DNA of 64,000 nucleotides, from contig NZ_CP061913.1 of NCBI RefSeq assembly GCF_019904175.1, positions 682,001 through 746,000 on the forward strand, read 5' to 3'. The notes under the pieces are model-generated. The model was not told where the DNA came from and made no database searches. It saw nothing but the letters and a program-made list of their open reading frames with translations. A program made the translations under genes and the position numbers. Position 1 is the first letter of the stretch; every line of letters begins with the position of its first letter. Positions 52,572 to 61,469 of this stretch are shown piece after piece. The stretch comes from Dactylosporangium vinaceum (GTDB lineage: Bacteria > Actinomycetota > Actinomycetes > Mycobacteriales > Micromonosporaceae).

Positions 52572-53110
52572 CGCGCTCGGTAAAGGTCGCTCTGGCGATC
52601 ACGGCCGCCGTTGTGGCGTGCGTGATCTCGTTCTGCGGCGTGGCCCTGGCACTGCGCGACTGGGTGCCGGGGCTGGCCGGCTGCCCCGACCTCACGCGGT
52701 CGCCGAAGACCGCCGTCTTCACGGAAAAAGCCAGGATCGAGATTTTGTACCCGCAGCTGCTCCCGATCCTGAGCGTGCACTGGCAGGAGCACGAGGCCCG
52801 CGCCCGCAGCTGCCCGCAGATCGGCGAGATGGACTACGAGATGAACGGCTTCGCCCTCGTCACCGCCGAGCGCGCGGCCGCGGCGCCCGAGGGCCACGCC
52901 GCGCCCGCCCCGGACGTCCCGGCCGACCTGCGTCAGTTCGCCCCGCCGGCGCCGCAGTGGGTGGACGTCGGGGGAGGGCTGCTGCTCGACCGGGCGTCGG
53001 CGACCGTCTACTTCACGCGGATTTCTTCGCAGCCGTCTTCTTCGCCGGGGCCTTCTTGGCGGCCGTCGTCTTCTTCGCCGGCGCCGCCTTCTTCGCCGCC
53101 GCCTTCTTGA
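52568..53110 (+). CDS. Small exported or membrane-anchored protein overlapping the ku gene
   Basis: GTG 52568 overlaps the ligase stop (GTGA). The 180-residue product has an N-terminal membrane helix or signal (about residues 5-30), an exported domain of about 120 residues with a few Cys and Trp, and a Ser/Pro-rich tail. That tail (from about residue 150) is read from DNA that encodes the Lys/Ala repeat tail of Ku on the other strand; the two genes overlap by 98 bases. No family is recognised. Confidence 0.6.
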
Positions 53111-53963
53111 TGGGCGTCGGCTTCTTCGCGTCCTTGTCGTCGTCGTCCTCATCGTCGGCGGAGGAGCCGGCGGCGGGCTCCTCGCCGCGGGCGGCCCGGG
53201 CCCGCTCCACCGAGGCGCGCAGGGCGGCCATCAGGTCGACGGCGGCGGCCGGGGCCTCCTCGGCCTCGTCCGGCTGGACGACCTCGCGCCCGGCCACCTT
53301 GGCGTCGATGACCTCCTGCAGCGCCTCGCGGTAGTTGTCCGTGTAGGAGGTGGGGTCGAAGTCGGCCGCCATGGACTCGATGAGCGAGCCGGCCATGGCC
53401 AGCTCGGCCGGGCGGGCGGTGACGTCCTCGTCGAGGATGTCGAACTTGGCCGCGCGGATCTCGTCCGGCCAGAGCATGGTGTTGAGGACCAGCACGTTGT
53501 CGCGGACCCGGAGCGTGGCCAGCTGCTCGCGCTGGCGGAGGGCGACCTTCACGATCGCCACGCGCTCGACGTTTGTCAATGCGTCGCGCAGGAGGGCGTA
53601 GGGCTTGGCCGCGGTCTGCTCCGGCTCCAGGTAGTACGCCTTGTTGTACAGGATCGGGTCGACCTGCTCGGTCGGGACGAACTCCAGGACCTCGATCGCG
53701 CGGCTCGTGGTCAGCGGCAGCTCGGCGAAGTCGTCGTCGGTGAGGATGACCATCTCGCCGCCGCCCAGGTCGTAGCCCTTGGCGATGTCGTCGTAGGCGA
53801 CCTCTTCGCCGTCGACGGAGCACACGCGCTTGTACTTGATGCGGCCGCCGTCGTCGCGGTGCACCTGGTGGAAGCGGATGTCCTTCTCCTCGGTCGCCGA
53901 ATACAGGCGGACGGCGATCGAGACCAGCCCGAAGGAGACCGCGCCCTTCCAGATCGCGCGCAT
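53013..53963 (-). CDS. ku: Non-homologous end-joining protein Ku
   Basis: Bacterial Ku homodimers bind double-strand ends and recruit LigD. The 316-residue protein starts MRAIWKGAVSFGLVSIAVRLY, the family signature, and has the core beta-barrel and bridge. From about residue 255 there is an acidic DDEDDDDKDAKK patch, then PAKK/AAKK repeats, a Lys/Ala-rich DNA-binding tail typical of actinobacterial Ku. I choose ATG 53963, with GGAAAGG upstream. Divergent ligase and polymerase genes complete the pathway. Confidence 0.95.
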   Translation of the reverse strand: MRAIWKGAVSFGLVSIAVRLYSATEEKDIRFHQVHRDDGGRIKYKRVCSVDGEEVAYDDIAKGYDLGGGEMVILTDDDFAELPLTTSRAIEVLEFVPTEQVDPILYNKAYYLEPEQTAAKPYALLRDALTNVERVAIVKVALRQREQLATLRVRDNVLVLNTMLWPDEIRAAKFDILDEDVTARPAELAMAGSLIESMAADFDPTSYTDNYREALQEVIDAKVAGREVVQPDEAEEAPAAAVDLMAALRASVERARAARGEEPAAGSSADDEDDDDKDAKKPTPIKKAAAKKAAPAKKTTAAKKAPAKKTAAKKSA

Positions 53964-54047
53964 TGGAGATCCTTTCCCCCTGGTAAGCACCAACGAATCC
54001 TCAGCTTGTCATCGTTTTGACCCGGGCGCGAGGAACTCGCAGGCGAA

Positions 54048-54159
54048 TGCGGGCCCCGGCCGGGTTTTACCTGCGTAGCGGCCGTAAAGCCCGGCTGGGT
54101 GCATGCGGGCCCCGGCCGGGTTTTGCCTGCGTAGCTGCCGTGAAACCCGGCTGGGTGCA
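54048..54159. repeat. Two tandem 56-bp repeats, each a potential hairpin, between ku and the ligase gene
   Basis: Two head-to-tail units (54048-54103 and 54104-54159) differ at about five positions. Each contains GCCGGGTTTT...CCCGGC, a 12-pair stem with a 13-base loop. The differences between units keep the stem paired through A-T to G-T and G-T to A-T changes. The repeat ends three bases before the ligase ATG, so the second hairpin would lie in its leader. Confidence 0.7.
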
Positions 54160-54162
54160 TCT

Positions 54163-55104
54163 ATGGTGTTACTCGTGGTGACGCCGCCGGTGCCGATGCT
54201 CGCGTCGCCCGGAATGCTGCCCTCCGGACCCGGCTGGGTATACGAGTTCAAGTGGGACGGCATTCGCGCGATCGCGGTCGTCAAAGACGGCGCGACAAGG
54301 CTCTTCGCCCGCAGCGGGGCCGAGGTGACGGCCGCCTATCCCGAGCTGGCCGGGGTCGGTCGGGGGCTGGCCGACTCGGTGCTCGACGGCGAGGTCGTGG
54401 CCATGGACACGGCCGGGCAGCCGTCGTTCCAGGTGCTGGCCGAGCGGATGCACGTGCGTGAGCCACTGCGGGCGGCCCGCCTGGCGGCGACGGTGCCGGT
54501 GACGTACCTCGTCTTCGACGTGCTGCGGGCGGAGGGTGACGAGCTGCTGACGCTGCCGTACCGCCGCCGCCGCGAGCGCCTCGAGCGCCTGGCGCTGGGG
54601 CCCCGCGCGATGGTGCCGCCGTCCTTCGACGACGGGCCGGCGACGGTCGCGGCGAGCGTCGAGAACAAGCTCGAGGGCGTTGTGGCGAAGCGGGCGGATT
54701 CGCAGTACCACCCGGGGATCCGCACGTCCGACTGGATAAAGGTCAAGCTCGAGGAGAGCGCGGAGTTCCTGGTCGGCGGCTGGCGGCCGGGCAAGCGCGC
54801 GCTCGGAGCGCTGCTGGTCGGGGTGCCGGCGCCGGGCGGGCTCGCCTATCGCGGCCGGGTCGGCGGCGGTATTTCCGGCGCGGCCGAGCGGTCGCTGCTG
54901 GCGGCGCTCGAGCCGTTGTCGGCCCGGCAGAACCCGTTCGGCTCATCGGTACCGCGAGAAGACGCCCGGGGAGCCGTCTGGGTCACCCCGCACCTCGTCG
55001 TGGAAGTGAAGTTCAGCCACCGGACGCGCGACGGCCGGCTGCGTTTCCCGCGGTTCCTGCGCATCCGCCCGGACCTGACCGCCGAGGAGGTCCGCGATGC
55101 CTGA
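54163..55104 (+). CDS. ligD: ATP-dependent DNA ligase, LigD ligase-domain type
   Basis: The 313-residue protein seals ends in non-homologous end joining. It has nucleotidyl-transferase motif I YEFKWDGIRA (Lys30 adenylated), motif III, LEGVVAKRADSQY (motif IV), WIKVKL (motif V) and an OB-fold with VEVKFSHRTRDGRLRFPRFLRIRPD (seen in parts). It lacks the polymerase and phosphoesterase domains of full LigD; the polymerase is the next gene (8-base overlap). ATG 54163, or GTG 54175, is the start. Confidence 0.93.
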   Translation: MVLLVVTPPVPMLASPGMLPSGPGWVYEFKWDGIRAIAVVKDGATRLFARSGAEVTAAYPELAGVGRGLADSVLDGEVVAMDTAGQPSFQVLAERMHVREPLRAARLAATVPVTYLVFDVLRAEGDELLTLPYRRRRERLERLALGPRAMVPPSFDDGPATVAASVENKLEGVVAKRADSQYHPGIRTSDWIKVKLEESAEFLVGGWRPGKRALGALLVGVPAPGGLAYRGRVGGGISGAAERSLLAALEPLSARQNPFGSSVPREDARGAVWVTPHLVVEVKFSHRTRDGRLRFPRFLRIRPDLTAEEVRDA

Positions 55105-55984
55105 GCGCCTGCACGTGGAGGTGGACGGCCGCCGGCTCGACATCTCCAATCTCGACAAGGTGCTGTATCCGCAGGCCGGCTTCACCAAGGGCGAGGTGCT
55201 CGACTACTACACGCGCATCGCGCCGACACTGCTGCCGTATCTGCGCGACCGCCCCCTGACCCGCACCCGCTATCCGAACGGCGTCGAGGGCGCCGGCTTC
55301 TTCGAGAAGAATGCGCCGGCCGCGACCCCGGAATGGGTGCGCACGGTCCGCCTGCCCGTCCCCGGCTCGTCCAAGAACCGCGAGAACATCGACTTCATCG
55401 TGGCCGAGGAGCTGGCCACAATAGTGTGGCTGGCCAACCTGGCCGCCCTGGAACTGCACACGCCGCAGTGGCGGGTCGACGCCGGCGGCCACGCCCTCGA
55501 CCCCGATCAAATGGTGGTCGACCTGGACCCGGGCCCGCCCGCGGGCCTGCCGGAGTGCTACGCGGTAGCCCTGCTGCTGCGCGAGCGCCTGGCCGTCGAC
55601 GGCCTTTCCGGCTGCGCGAAAACGTCCGGCAAGAAGGGCATGCAATTGGTGGTACCGCTACCCGGCGACGAATCCGCCGACGACATCAGCGGCTACGCCA
55701 AGGAGGTGGCCGACGAACTGGCCCGGGCCCACCCCGGGCTCATCGTGTCGAAAATGGCGAAACAGCTCCGCCCGGGCAAGGTGTTCATCGACTGGAGCCA
55801 GAACAACGCCTTCAAAACCACGGTCGCGCCCTATTCACTGCGCGCCGGCGCCGTCCCGACCGTGAGCGCGCCGCTGACCTGGGCGGAGGTCGAGGCCGGC
55901 GAGCTCACCGCCACCGACCTGACCCCATCCGTCGTGCTGGAGCGCGTCGAGACCCTTGGCGACCTACTGGAGTGCGGCGAGTAG
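55097..55984 (+). CDS. ligD: LigD-type primase/polymerase domain protein
   Basis: This stand-alone archaeo-eukaryotic-primase-type polymerase fills gaps at broken ends. The 295-residue protein has LDKVLYPQAGFTKGEVLDYY, the metal-binding DLDPGP motif (Asp pair), SGKKGMQLVVPL and KVFIDWSQN. Where the Pseudomonas LigD polymerase has His after SGGKGL, this protein has Gln, which I recall in other stand-alone actinobacterial members. It overlaps the ligase gene by 8 bases and the convergent aminotransferase by 21. Confidence 0.92.
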   Translation: MPERLHVEVDGRRLDISNLDKVLYPQAGFTKGEVLDYYTRIAPTLLPYLRDRPLTRTRYPNGVEGAGFFEKNAPAATPEWVRTVRLPVPGSSKNRENIDFIVAEELATIVWLANLAALELHTPQWRVDAGGHALDPDQMVVDLDPGPPAGLPECYAVALLLRERLAVDGLSGCAKTSGKKGMQLVVPLPGDESADDISGYAKEVADELARAHPGLIVSKMAKQLRPGKVFIDWSQNNAFKTTVAPYSLRAGAVPTVSAPLTWAEVEAGELTATDLTPSVVLERVETLGDLLECGE

Positions 55985-57184
55985 CCGGTCGATGTGCTCC
56001 GGCGTCGTCCCGATGCCGAAGCTCGCCCGGATGGCCTGACCACTCGACGACGCCGGCACTGCCGGCTCCGGCTGCGCGGGCCCGTCGTCGTCGAGCAGGC
56101 GGCGGGTGAGCGGGTGCGCGCAGAACAACCCGGCCCGCACCCCGATGCCGTGCTCGCGGCCAAGCGTCACCGCCAGCTCGCCGGGGTCGCGGCCGGCCAC
56201 CGTGAACGACACGATCCCCACCCGCTCGGCGTCGGCCGGAAACAGGCGCAGCTCCCGCACGTGCGGGAGCGCGGCGAGACCCTCCCGGAGCCGGCGCAGC
56301 AGGGCCTGCTCACCGGTGGCGAGGTCACGCTCGTGCAGGAAGCGCAGGGCGGTGGCGAGGGCGACGGCACCCAGCAGGTTGGGGGTGCCGGCCTCGTGGC
56401 GGGCCGGGCCGGTCACCCAGCGCGTGGTGCCGTCGTCGGCGACGTGCGCGCCGGCCCCGCCGCCGGCCAGGTACGGCTCGGCCGCGTCCAGCCAGTCGGC
56501 CCGCCCGGCCAGGACCCCGGCCCCGAACGGCGCGTACAGCTTGTGCCCCGAGAACGCGATGTAGTCCGCACCCAGCCCGGCCAGCCGGCCCGGCGCGTGC
56601 GGGGCGAGCTGGGCGGCGTCGACGGCGATACGGGCGCCCGACCCGTGGGCCACCGCGGCGAGCCGCTCGACCGGCCACACCTCACCGGTGACGTTGCCGG
56701 CGGCGGTGACGCTGACCAGGACGTCGCCCTCCAGCTCGGCCAGGCACGCGCGGAGGTCGGCGACGGCCTCGCCGGGCGAGCGCGGCGCGCGCAGCCGCAC
56801 GGCGTTGCGCCAGGGCAGGAGGTTGGCGTGGTGCTCGGAGTCGAACGTGACGACGGTGGTGCCCGCCGGGACCGCCCGCGCCAGCAGGTTGAACGCGTCG
56901 GTGGTGTTGCGGGTGAAGACGACCGTGTCGCCCGGGCCGTGCCCGAGGACGTCGGCCACGGTCTCGCGGGCCTGCTCGTACTCCCGGGTGCACCGCTCGG
57001 ACAGCGCCCCCGCCCCCCGGTGCACGCTGCCGTAGAACGGCAGCAGCTCGGCCACGGCGTCGGCGACGACCCGCAGGCAGGGGGCGGTGGCGGCGACGTC
57101 GAGGTTGGCGAACTCGACGGATCGGCCGTCGGCGAGCTTGACCTCGCCGGGCGTCAGGATCTGGACAGCGTCATGGGTCGACAC
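55964..57184 (-). CDS. Class V aminotransferase / cysteine desulfurase-like protein
   Basis: The 406-residue PLP enzyme has the family features: TRNTTDAFNLLAR (PLP phosphate), FDSEHHANLLPW, VDAAQLAPH (Asp-x-x-Gln pair contacting PLP) and the Schiff-base Lys in FSGHKLYAPFG. A segment with GLFCAHPLTRR occupies the place of the SufS-type catalytic Cys region, so desulfurase activity is possible but not certain. I choose GTG 57184, with AGAGGAG upstream. It stands alone. Confidence 0.85.
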   Translation of the reverse strand: MSTHDAVQILTPGEVKLADGRSVEFANLDVAATAPCLRVVADAVAELLPFYGSVHRGAGALSERCTREYEQARETVADVLGHGPGDTVVFTRNTTDAFNLLARAVPAGTTVVTFDSEHHANLLPWRNAVRLRAPRSPGEAVADLRACLAELEGDVLVSVTAAGNVTGEVWPVERLAAVAHGSGARIAVDAAQLAPHAPGRLAGLGADYIAFSGHKLYAPFGAGVLAGRADWLDAAEPYLAGGGAGAHVADDGTTRWVTGPARHEAGTPNLLGAVALATALRFLHERDLATGEQALLRRLREGLAALPHVRELRLFPADAERVGIVSFTVAGRDPGELAVTLGREHGIGVRAGLFCAHPLTRRLLDDDGPAQPEPAVPASSSGQAIRASFGIGTTPEHIDRLLAALQ

Positions 57185-57348
57185 GGGCGCACTCCTCTGA
57201 TGCTCGCGCTTGCCCGGCACATCGCGCGCCGGGCCGGGTCATCACCCGGGGCACCCCGCCGCGAACGCGAGGGTTGCCGGCCAGCAAGCCGGGGCTGTGC
57301 GCTGGCACTCATGACCTATGCCGACGGTACCGCGGATAAAGTTGCCCC

Positions 57349-59121
57349 ATGAGCGATCTCCCGCCGAATGGGACGCCGTCCGCGCCCGAGCCCGCGTCCG
57401 GGCCGCCCGCCGCTCCCACATCGGGCGCAAACCCGTGGGCCTCGCCGAGCGGCCCGCCGCAGGCTTCCCCGGCGGGCCCCCCGTCGCTCCCGCACAGTGA
57501 CACCCCACCCCCGCCGCCCACTGACACCCCACCCCCGCCGCCCACTGACACCCCACCCCCGCCGCCGGCCTGGGGTGCGCCGCCGCCCTACCCCGCGTCC
57601 GGGGCGTCCTATCCCGCCTCCGCGCCGCCCACCCCGGCCGGGCCGGCTTCCGCGCCGCCGGGCTCGGAGTGGTCGCGTCAGGCCGCGTCGGGCCAGGGCC
57701 CGGTGCTCCCCCAGATGGTCGCGGTCCCCAACGTGACCGAGGCGAGCGAGCCGAGGACCGGCCAGCAGGAGTACCCGACGGCCGCTCTCGCGCTGGCCGC
57801 CGCCCCGCCCGCCCGCCGCTCCGACCGCCGCCGCCTCTGGACGCTCATCGGCGTCATGGGGTTCATCGCGGCCTGCGGCGTGGCCGTGCTCACGTTCTTC
57901 GGCTTCAACGGCGGCTGGACCGCCCTGGTCATCGGCATCTCCTCGGCCATCATCCCGGTGCCGGTGCTCGTCTCCTGCTTCCTGTGGCTGGACCGCTACG
58001 AGCCGGAGCCGGTGAAGTACCTCGTCTTCGTCTTCGGCTGGGGCGCCTTCGTGGCGACAGCCGTGGCGCTCGTCGTCAACACCGCCGGCTCCTACTTCGC
58101 CGAGAAGGCCGGCTTCTCCGACGCGCTCGTGGCGGTGCTGGTGGCGCCGCTGATCGAGGAGAGCATGAAGGCGCTCGGCCCGGTGCTGCTGTTCTGGCGG
58201 CGGCCGCGGGCGTTCTCCGGCATCATCGACGGCATCGTCTACTGCGGACTGTCGGCGACCGGGTTCGCGATGGTCGAGAACATCCTGTACCTCGGCTTCA
58301 AGGGCTACGGCGAGACGGCCGACAAGTCCGGGCCCGCGACCGGGGCCGCGGCGCTTGTCGGCATCTTCATCGTGCGCATCCTGATGACCGGGTTCGCCCA
58401 TCCGCTGTTCACCTCGATGACCGGCCTCGGCCTCGGCGTCGCCTCCCGCTCCTCGGCGAAGGCGGTGCGCTGGCTGGCCCCGCTCGCGGGCCTGCTCGTC
58501 GCGATGATGCTGCACGGCTCCTGGAACCTGATGTCGGTCGTCGCGACGACGAGCGCCTGGGTGCTGCTCTACGGATACTTCGCGGTGATGATGCCGATCT
58601 TCCTGTGCATGGTCGGCTTCGCGCTGTGGCTGCGCTCCAACGAGGGCAAGCTCACCGAGCGCGTCCTCGGCGAGTACTCCCGGGCCGGCTGGTTCTCCCC
58701 GCCCGAGGTCTTCGCGCTGGGCACGCTCGGCCGCCGGCTCTCCGCCCGCCGCTGGGCCAAGCGCGTGGCCGGCGACGCGGGGGCCAAGGCCATGCGCGCC
58801 TTCCAGTTCGATGCGACCCGGCTCGCCCTGCTGCGCGACGGCCTGCACCGCGGCCTGGACAAGGAGCCGAAGCGGCGGATGGAGGCCCTGGCCGAGGAGC
58901 GGCAGCTGCTGACCGCCCTTGACGCCTACCGCCACGTGTTCGTCGGCCGCGACCCGGCCTCACCGCGCGCGGTGTGGGACGGGGCGCGGTACCACATCAC
59001 GTTCCCGGACGGCGTCGTGCGCGTCCTGGACGCTCCGGCCTCTCCGGTGGTACCCGTCCCGGTCCCGCTGGCCCCGCCGATCCCCCCGCCGCCGGCGTTT
59101 GCGATGCCCTACTACAGGTAG
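57349..59121 (+). CDS. PrsW family intramembrane metalloprotease with a long Pro-rich N-terminus
   Basis: Bacillus PrsW cleaves an anti-sigma factor. Residues 1-160 are Pro/Ala/Ser-rich and contain TDTPPPPP repeats. Residues about 160-450 form eight or so helices with the PrsW motifs: LIEESMKALGP (paired Glu), GFAMVENILY and the His motifs FAHPLFTSMTG and LHGSWN. A cytoplasmic C-terminal domain of about 140 residues follows. An ECF sigma factor gene lies 1.8 kb downstream, but no anti-sigma factor is recognisable, so the substrate is unknown. Confidence 0.88.
   Translation: MSDLPPNGTPSAPEPASGPPAAPTSGANPWASPSGPPQASPAGPPSLPHSDTPPPPPTDTPPPPPTDTPPPPPAWGAPPPYPASGASYPASAPPTPAGPASAPPGSEWSRQAASGQGPVLPQMVAVPNVTEASEPRTGQQEYPTAALALAAAPPARRSDRRRLWTLIGVMGFIAACGVAVLTFFGFNGGWTALVIGISSAIIPVPVLVSCFLWLDRYEPEPVKYLVFVFGWGAFVATAVALVVNTAGSYFAEKAGFSDALVAVLVAPLIEESMKALGPVLLFWRRPRAFSGIIDGIVYCGLSATGFAMVENILYLGFKGYGETADKSGPATGAAALVGIFIVRILMTGFAHPLFTSMTGLGLGVASRSSAKAVRWLAPLAGLLVAMMLHGSWNLMSVVATTSAWVLLYGYFAVMMPIFLCMVGFALWLRSNEGKLTERVLGEYSRAGWFSPPEVFALGTLGRRLSARRWAKRVAGDAGAKAMRAFQFDATRLALLRDGLHRGLDKEPKRRMEALAEERQLLTALDAYRHVFVGRDPASPRAVWDGARYHITFPDGVVRVLDAPASPVVPVPVPLAPPIPPPPAFAMPYYR
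57499..57567 (+). repeat. 24-bp tandem repeat inside the PrsW-like gene
   Basis: GACACCCCACCCCCGCCGCC with CACT is repeated almost exactly (57499-57522 and 57523-57546, with a partial third copy). It encodes three TDTPPPPP units in the disordered N-terminal region. Slippage variation in copy number between strains is likely. Confidence 0.8.
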
Positions 59122-59504
59122 AGGCCCGTCGAGTCCGGCTCGACCCGCCGGGCCGCGACCGCGTGCACGTCCCGCTCGCGGAGGAGCACGTAGTCGCGGC
59201 CCTGCAGCTCGACCTCGGAGCGGTCCTCGGGGTCGAAGAGCACCCGGTCGCCGGAGACGATCGAGCGCACGTTGGGCCCGACGCCGACCGCCGTCGCCCA
59301 CGACAGCCGCTTGCCGACGGAGGCGGTGGCCGGAATCACGATGCCGGAGATGTGCCGGCGCTCGCCCTCGGCGCCCTCCAGCTTGACGAGCACGCGGTCG
59401 TGCAGGAGCCGGATCGGCAGCGCGTCGCCCTGGGGGTTGTCCACCGGGACGGTGGATGGAACGTCGGTGGACGCGTGGTAACCAGCGGCTGGTTGGGCTG
59501 TCAC
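59112..59504 (-). CDS. GroES-like co-chaperonin family protein
   Basis: The 130-residue protein has an N-terminal extension of about 28 residues, then the Cpn10 fold: LPIRLLHDRVLVKLEG, SGIVIPATASVGKRL, A-x-AVGVGPN and SGDRVLFDPED. It is longer than the 95-100 residue housekeeping GroES and has no groEL beside it, so it is an actinobacterial paralogue of unclear partner. GTG 59504 is the start. Its stop overlaps the end of the convergent PrsW gene by 10 bases. Confidence 0.82.
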   Translation of the reverse strand: MTAQPAAGYHASTDVPSTVPVDNPQGDALPIRLLHDRVLVKLEGAEGERRHISGIVIPATASVGKRLSWATAVGVGPNVRSIVSGDRVLFDPEDRSEVELQGRDYVLLRERDVHAVAARRVEPDSTGLYL

Positions 59505-59601
59505 GCTTGCGACGCTACCGCCTCGGTACGTGCAACCGCCGCGCGACCCGGTCTAACGTGGGAGGCCGTACGGGGCGGTGGGCGGGGCAAGGGGGCTGTG
59601 A

Positions 59602-60843
59602 GTGGGCCGGTTCGACAGGGTGCGCGCGAATCTGCGCCGCGCCTACATCCAGCGCCTGGAGGCGGCCAAGGCCGAGCGTGAGCTGGCCGCCGCGGAAGAG
59701 CCCGACCCGGCACCGCCCGCGCCGGTCCGGGACCTGGACCATGCCACGACGACGAGCAAGGACGACGCGGAGGTACCGCACGGTCTGCGCATCGCCGCCG
59801 CCTGGTCCTGGCGCCTGCTGCTGCTGATCGCCGCCGCCGCGGTGCTGCTGTGGCTTGTCGGCCGCCTGAAGACGGTGCTCATCCCGCTCAGCATCGCCCT
59901 GCTGCTCTCGGCGCTGCTGGCCCCGGTGATGGCCTTCCTGCGCCGCCGGGTGAAGCTGCCCCCGTCGCTTGCCGCCTTCCTCGTCCTGGTCATGGGCCTG
60001 GGCGCGGTCGCGGGCGTGCTCACCCTGGTCATCAGCGAGTTCGTGGCCGGCTTCCCGGCGCTGGCCGAGAAGGCGTCGATCGGCGTCCAGCAGATCCAGG
60101 ACTGGCTGACCACCGGCCCCCTGCACCTGAGCGGCCGCCAGCTCGACGCCACCTTCGACGCGGCCACGACCTGGCTCAACGACAACCGCGGCAGCCTCAC
60201 CGACAGCGCCGTCAACACGGCCACGGCCACCGTTGAGTTCCTGGCGCTGATGCTGCTGATCCTGTTCGTCACGTTCTTCTTCATGCGCGACGGCAAGCGC
60301 ATCTGGCACTTCGTGACGGGCATCCTGCCGACACCGGCCCGCGACCCGATCCGCCGGGCCGGCGAGGCGTCCTGGCGCACCCTCGTCGCCTACGTGCGGG
60401 CCACGGTCCTCGTCGCGTTCATCGACGCCCTGGGCATCGGCCTGCTGCTGTTCTTCCTGCACGTCGACTTCTGGTTTCCGCTCGGCACCCTGGTCTTCCT
60501 GGGCGCCTTCGTCCCGATCGTGGGCGCCACCGTCTCCGGTGCCGTCGCCGTCCTCGTGGCGCTCGTCGATGAAGGACCGATCACCGCGCTTGTCGTACTC
60601 ATCGGCGTCATCGCCGTCCAGCAGCTGGAGGGCCACGTCCTGCAGCCGCTGATCATGGGCCGGGCCGTGTCGGTCCACCCGCTGGCCGTGATCGTGGCCA
60701 TCGCCACCGGCGTGGTCCTGGCCGGCATCATCGGCGCGCTCGTCGCCGTCCCCCTTGTCGCCGTCCTGAACACGGGCATCCGCCACCTGGTCCAGCACCG
60801 CGCCGAGCCCCCACCGGACGCGGTGATCGTCTCCTCCGACTAG
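59602..60843 (+). CDS. AI-2E family transporter
   Basis: The 413-residue membrane protein has a charged cytoplasmic N-terminus (1-60), then eight helices with the family pattern: an N-terminal pair, a soluble amphipathic region (residues about 145-215), FFFMRDGKRIW, and the C-terminal hallmark QQLEGHVLQPLIMGRAVSVHPLAVIVAIATG in parts. Members include TqsA and sodium/proton antiporters, so the substrate is unclear. GTG 59602 follows AAGGGGGC. Confidence 0.88.
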   Translation: MGRFDRVRANLRRAYIQRLEAAKAERELAAAEEPDPAPPAPVRDLDHATTTSKDDAEVPHGLRIAAAWSWRLLLLIAAAAVLLWLVGRLKTVLIPLSIALLLSALLAPVMAFLRRRVKLPPSLAAFLVLVMGLGAVAGVLTLVISEFVAGFPALAEKASIGVQQIQDWLTTGPLHLSGRQLDATFDAATTWLNDNRGSLTDSAVNTATATVEFLALMLLILFVTFFFMRDGKRIWHFVTGILPTPARDPIRRAGEASWRTLVAYVRATVLVAFIDALGIGLLLFFLHVDFWFPLGTLVFLGAFVPIVGATVSGAVAVLVALVDEGPITALVVLIGVIAVQQLEGHVLQPLIMGRAVSVHPLAVIVAIATGVVLAGIIGALVAVPLVAVLNTGIRHLVQHRAEPPPDAVIVSSD

Positions 60844-60887
60844 CCGGATGTGTATCAGCCCGCCGGTCGGGGGCTCCGTAGGGCGCT

Positions 60888-61469
60888 ATGCGATGCATGA
60901 TGGAGGCCATGCGTGACGACCCGGCGCTTGTGACGTTCGTCGAGCGGGCGCGGGCCGGGGACCAGGCCGCCTGGAACGCGCTCGTGGACCGCTACGCGCC
61001 GCTCGTCTACGGCATCTGCCGCCGGTACCGCCTCCAGGACGCCGACACCGAGGACGCCGGCGCGGCCGTGTGGCTGCGGCTGGTGGAGCGGCTGGCGACG
61101 ATCCGCGAGCCGGCCGCCCTCCCCGGCTGGCTCACGACGACCACGCGCAACGAGTGCCTCCGCGTCCTGCGCACCCGCCGGCGCGACATTCCGGCCGAGC
61201 TGGTCGACGGCCCCGACACCCGGGCCGACGAGGACTTCCTCGTCGTCCAGGAGCGCGCGATCGCCCTCCGTGCCGCCTTCGCGCAGCTCAACGAGCGCTG
61301 CCGGGAGCTGCTGTCGCGCCTGTTCGCCGACCCGCCGACCCCGTACGCCAAGATCAGCACCGACCTCGGCATCGCCGTCGGCGCCATCGGGCCCAGCCGC
61401 CGGCGCTGCCTCGAGCACCTGCGCCGCGACCCGGCCCTCGCCCCACTGCTCACGGAGGTGACCGGATGA
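60888..61469 (+). CDS. ECF-type RNA polymerase sigma factor
   Basis: The protein has sigma region 2 (WNALVDRYAPLVYGICRRYRLQDADTEDAGAAVWLRLVERL in pieces, with the -10 recognition segment), and region 4 (AFAQLNERCRELLSRLFADPPTPYAKISTDLGIAVGAIGPSRRRCLEHLR in pieces). It has no C-terminal extension. Several Met codons cluster at the start (60888, 60897, 60900, 60909); I keep the first. The next gene overlaps by ATGA and has no anti-sigma features. Confidence 0.9.
   Translation: MRCMMEAMRDDPALVTFVERARAGDQAAWNALVDRYAPLVYGICRRYRLQDADTEDAGAAVWLRLVERLATIREPAALPGWLTTTTRNECLRVLRTRRRDIPAELVDGPDTRADEDFLVVQERAIALRAAFAQLNERCRELLSRLFADPPTPYAKISTDLGIAVGAIGPSRRRCLEHLRRDPALAPLLTEVTG

Noticed and set aside
54048..54159. 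Possible CRISPR array
   Set aside because: There are only two directly abutting units without spacers, and no cas genes are near.
57499..57567. Possible CRISPR or regulatory repeat
   Set aside because: It is an in-frame coding repeat for a Pro-rich region.
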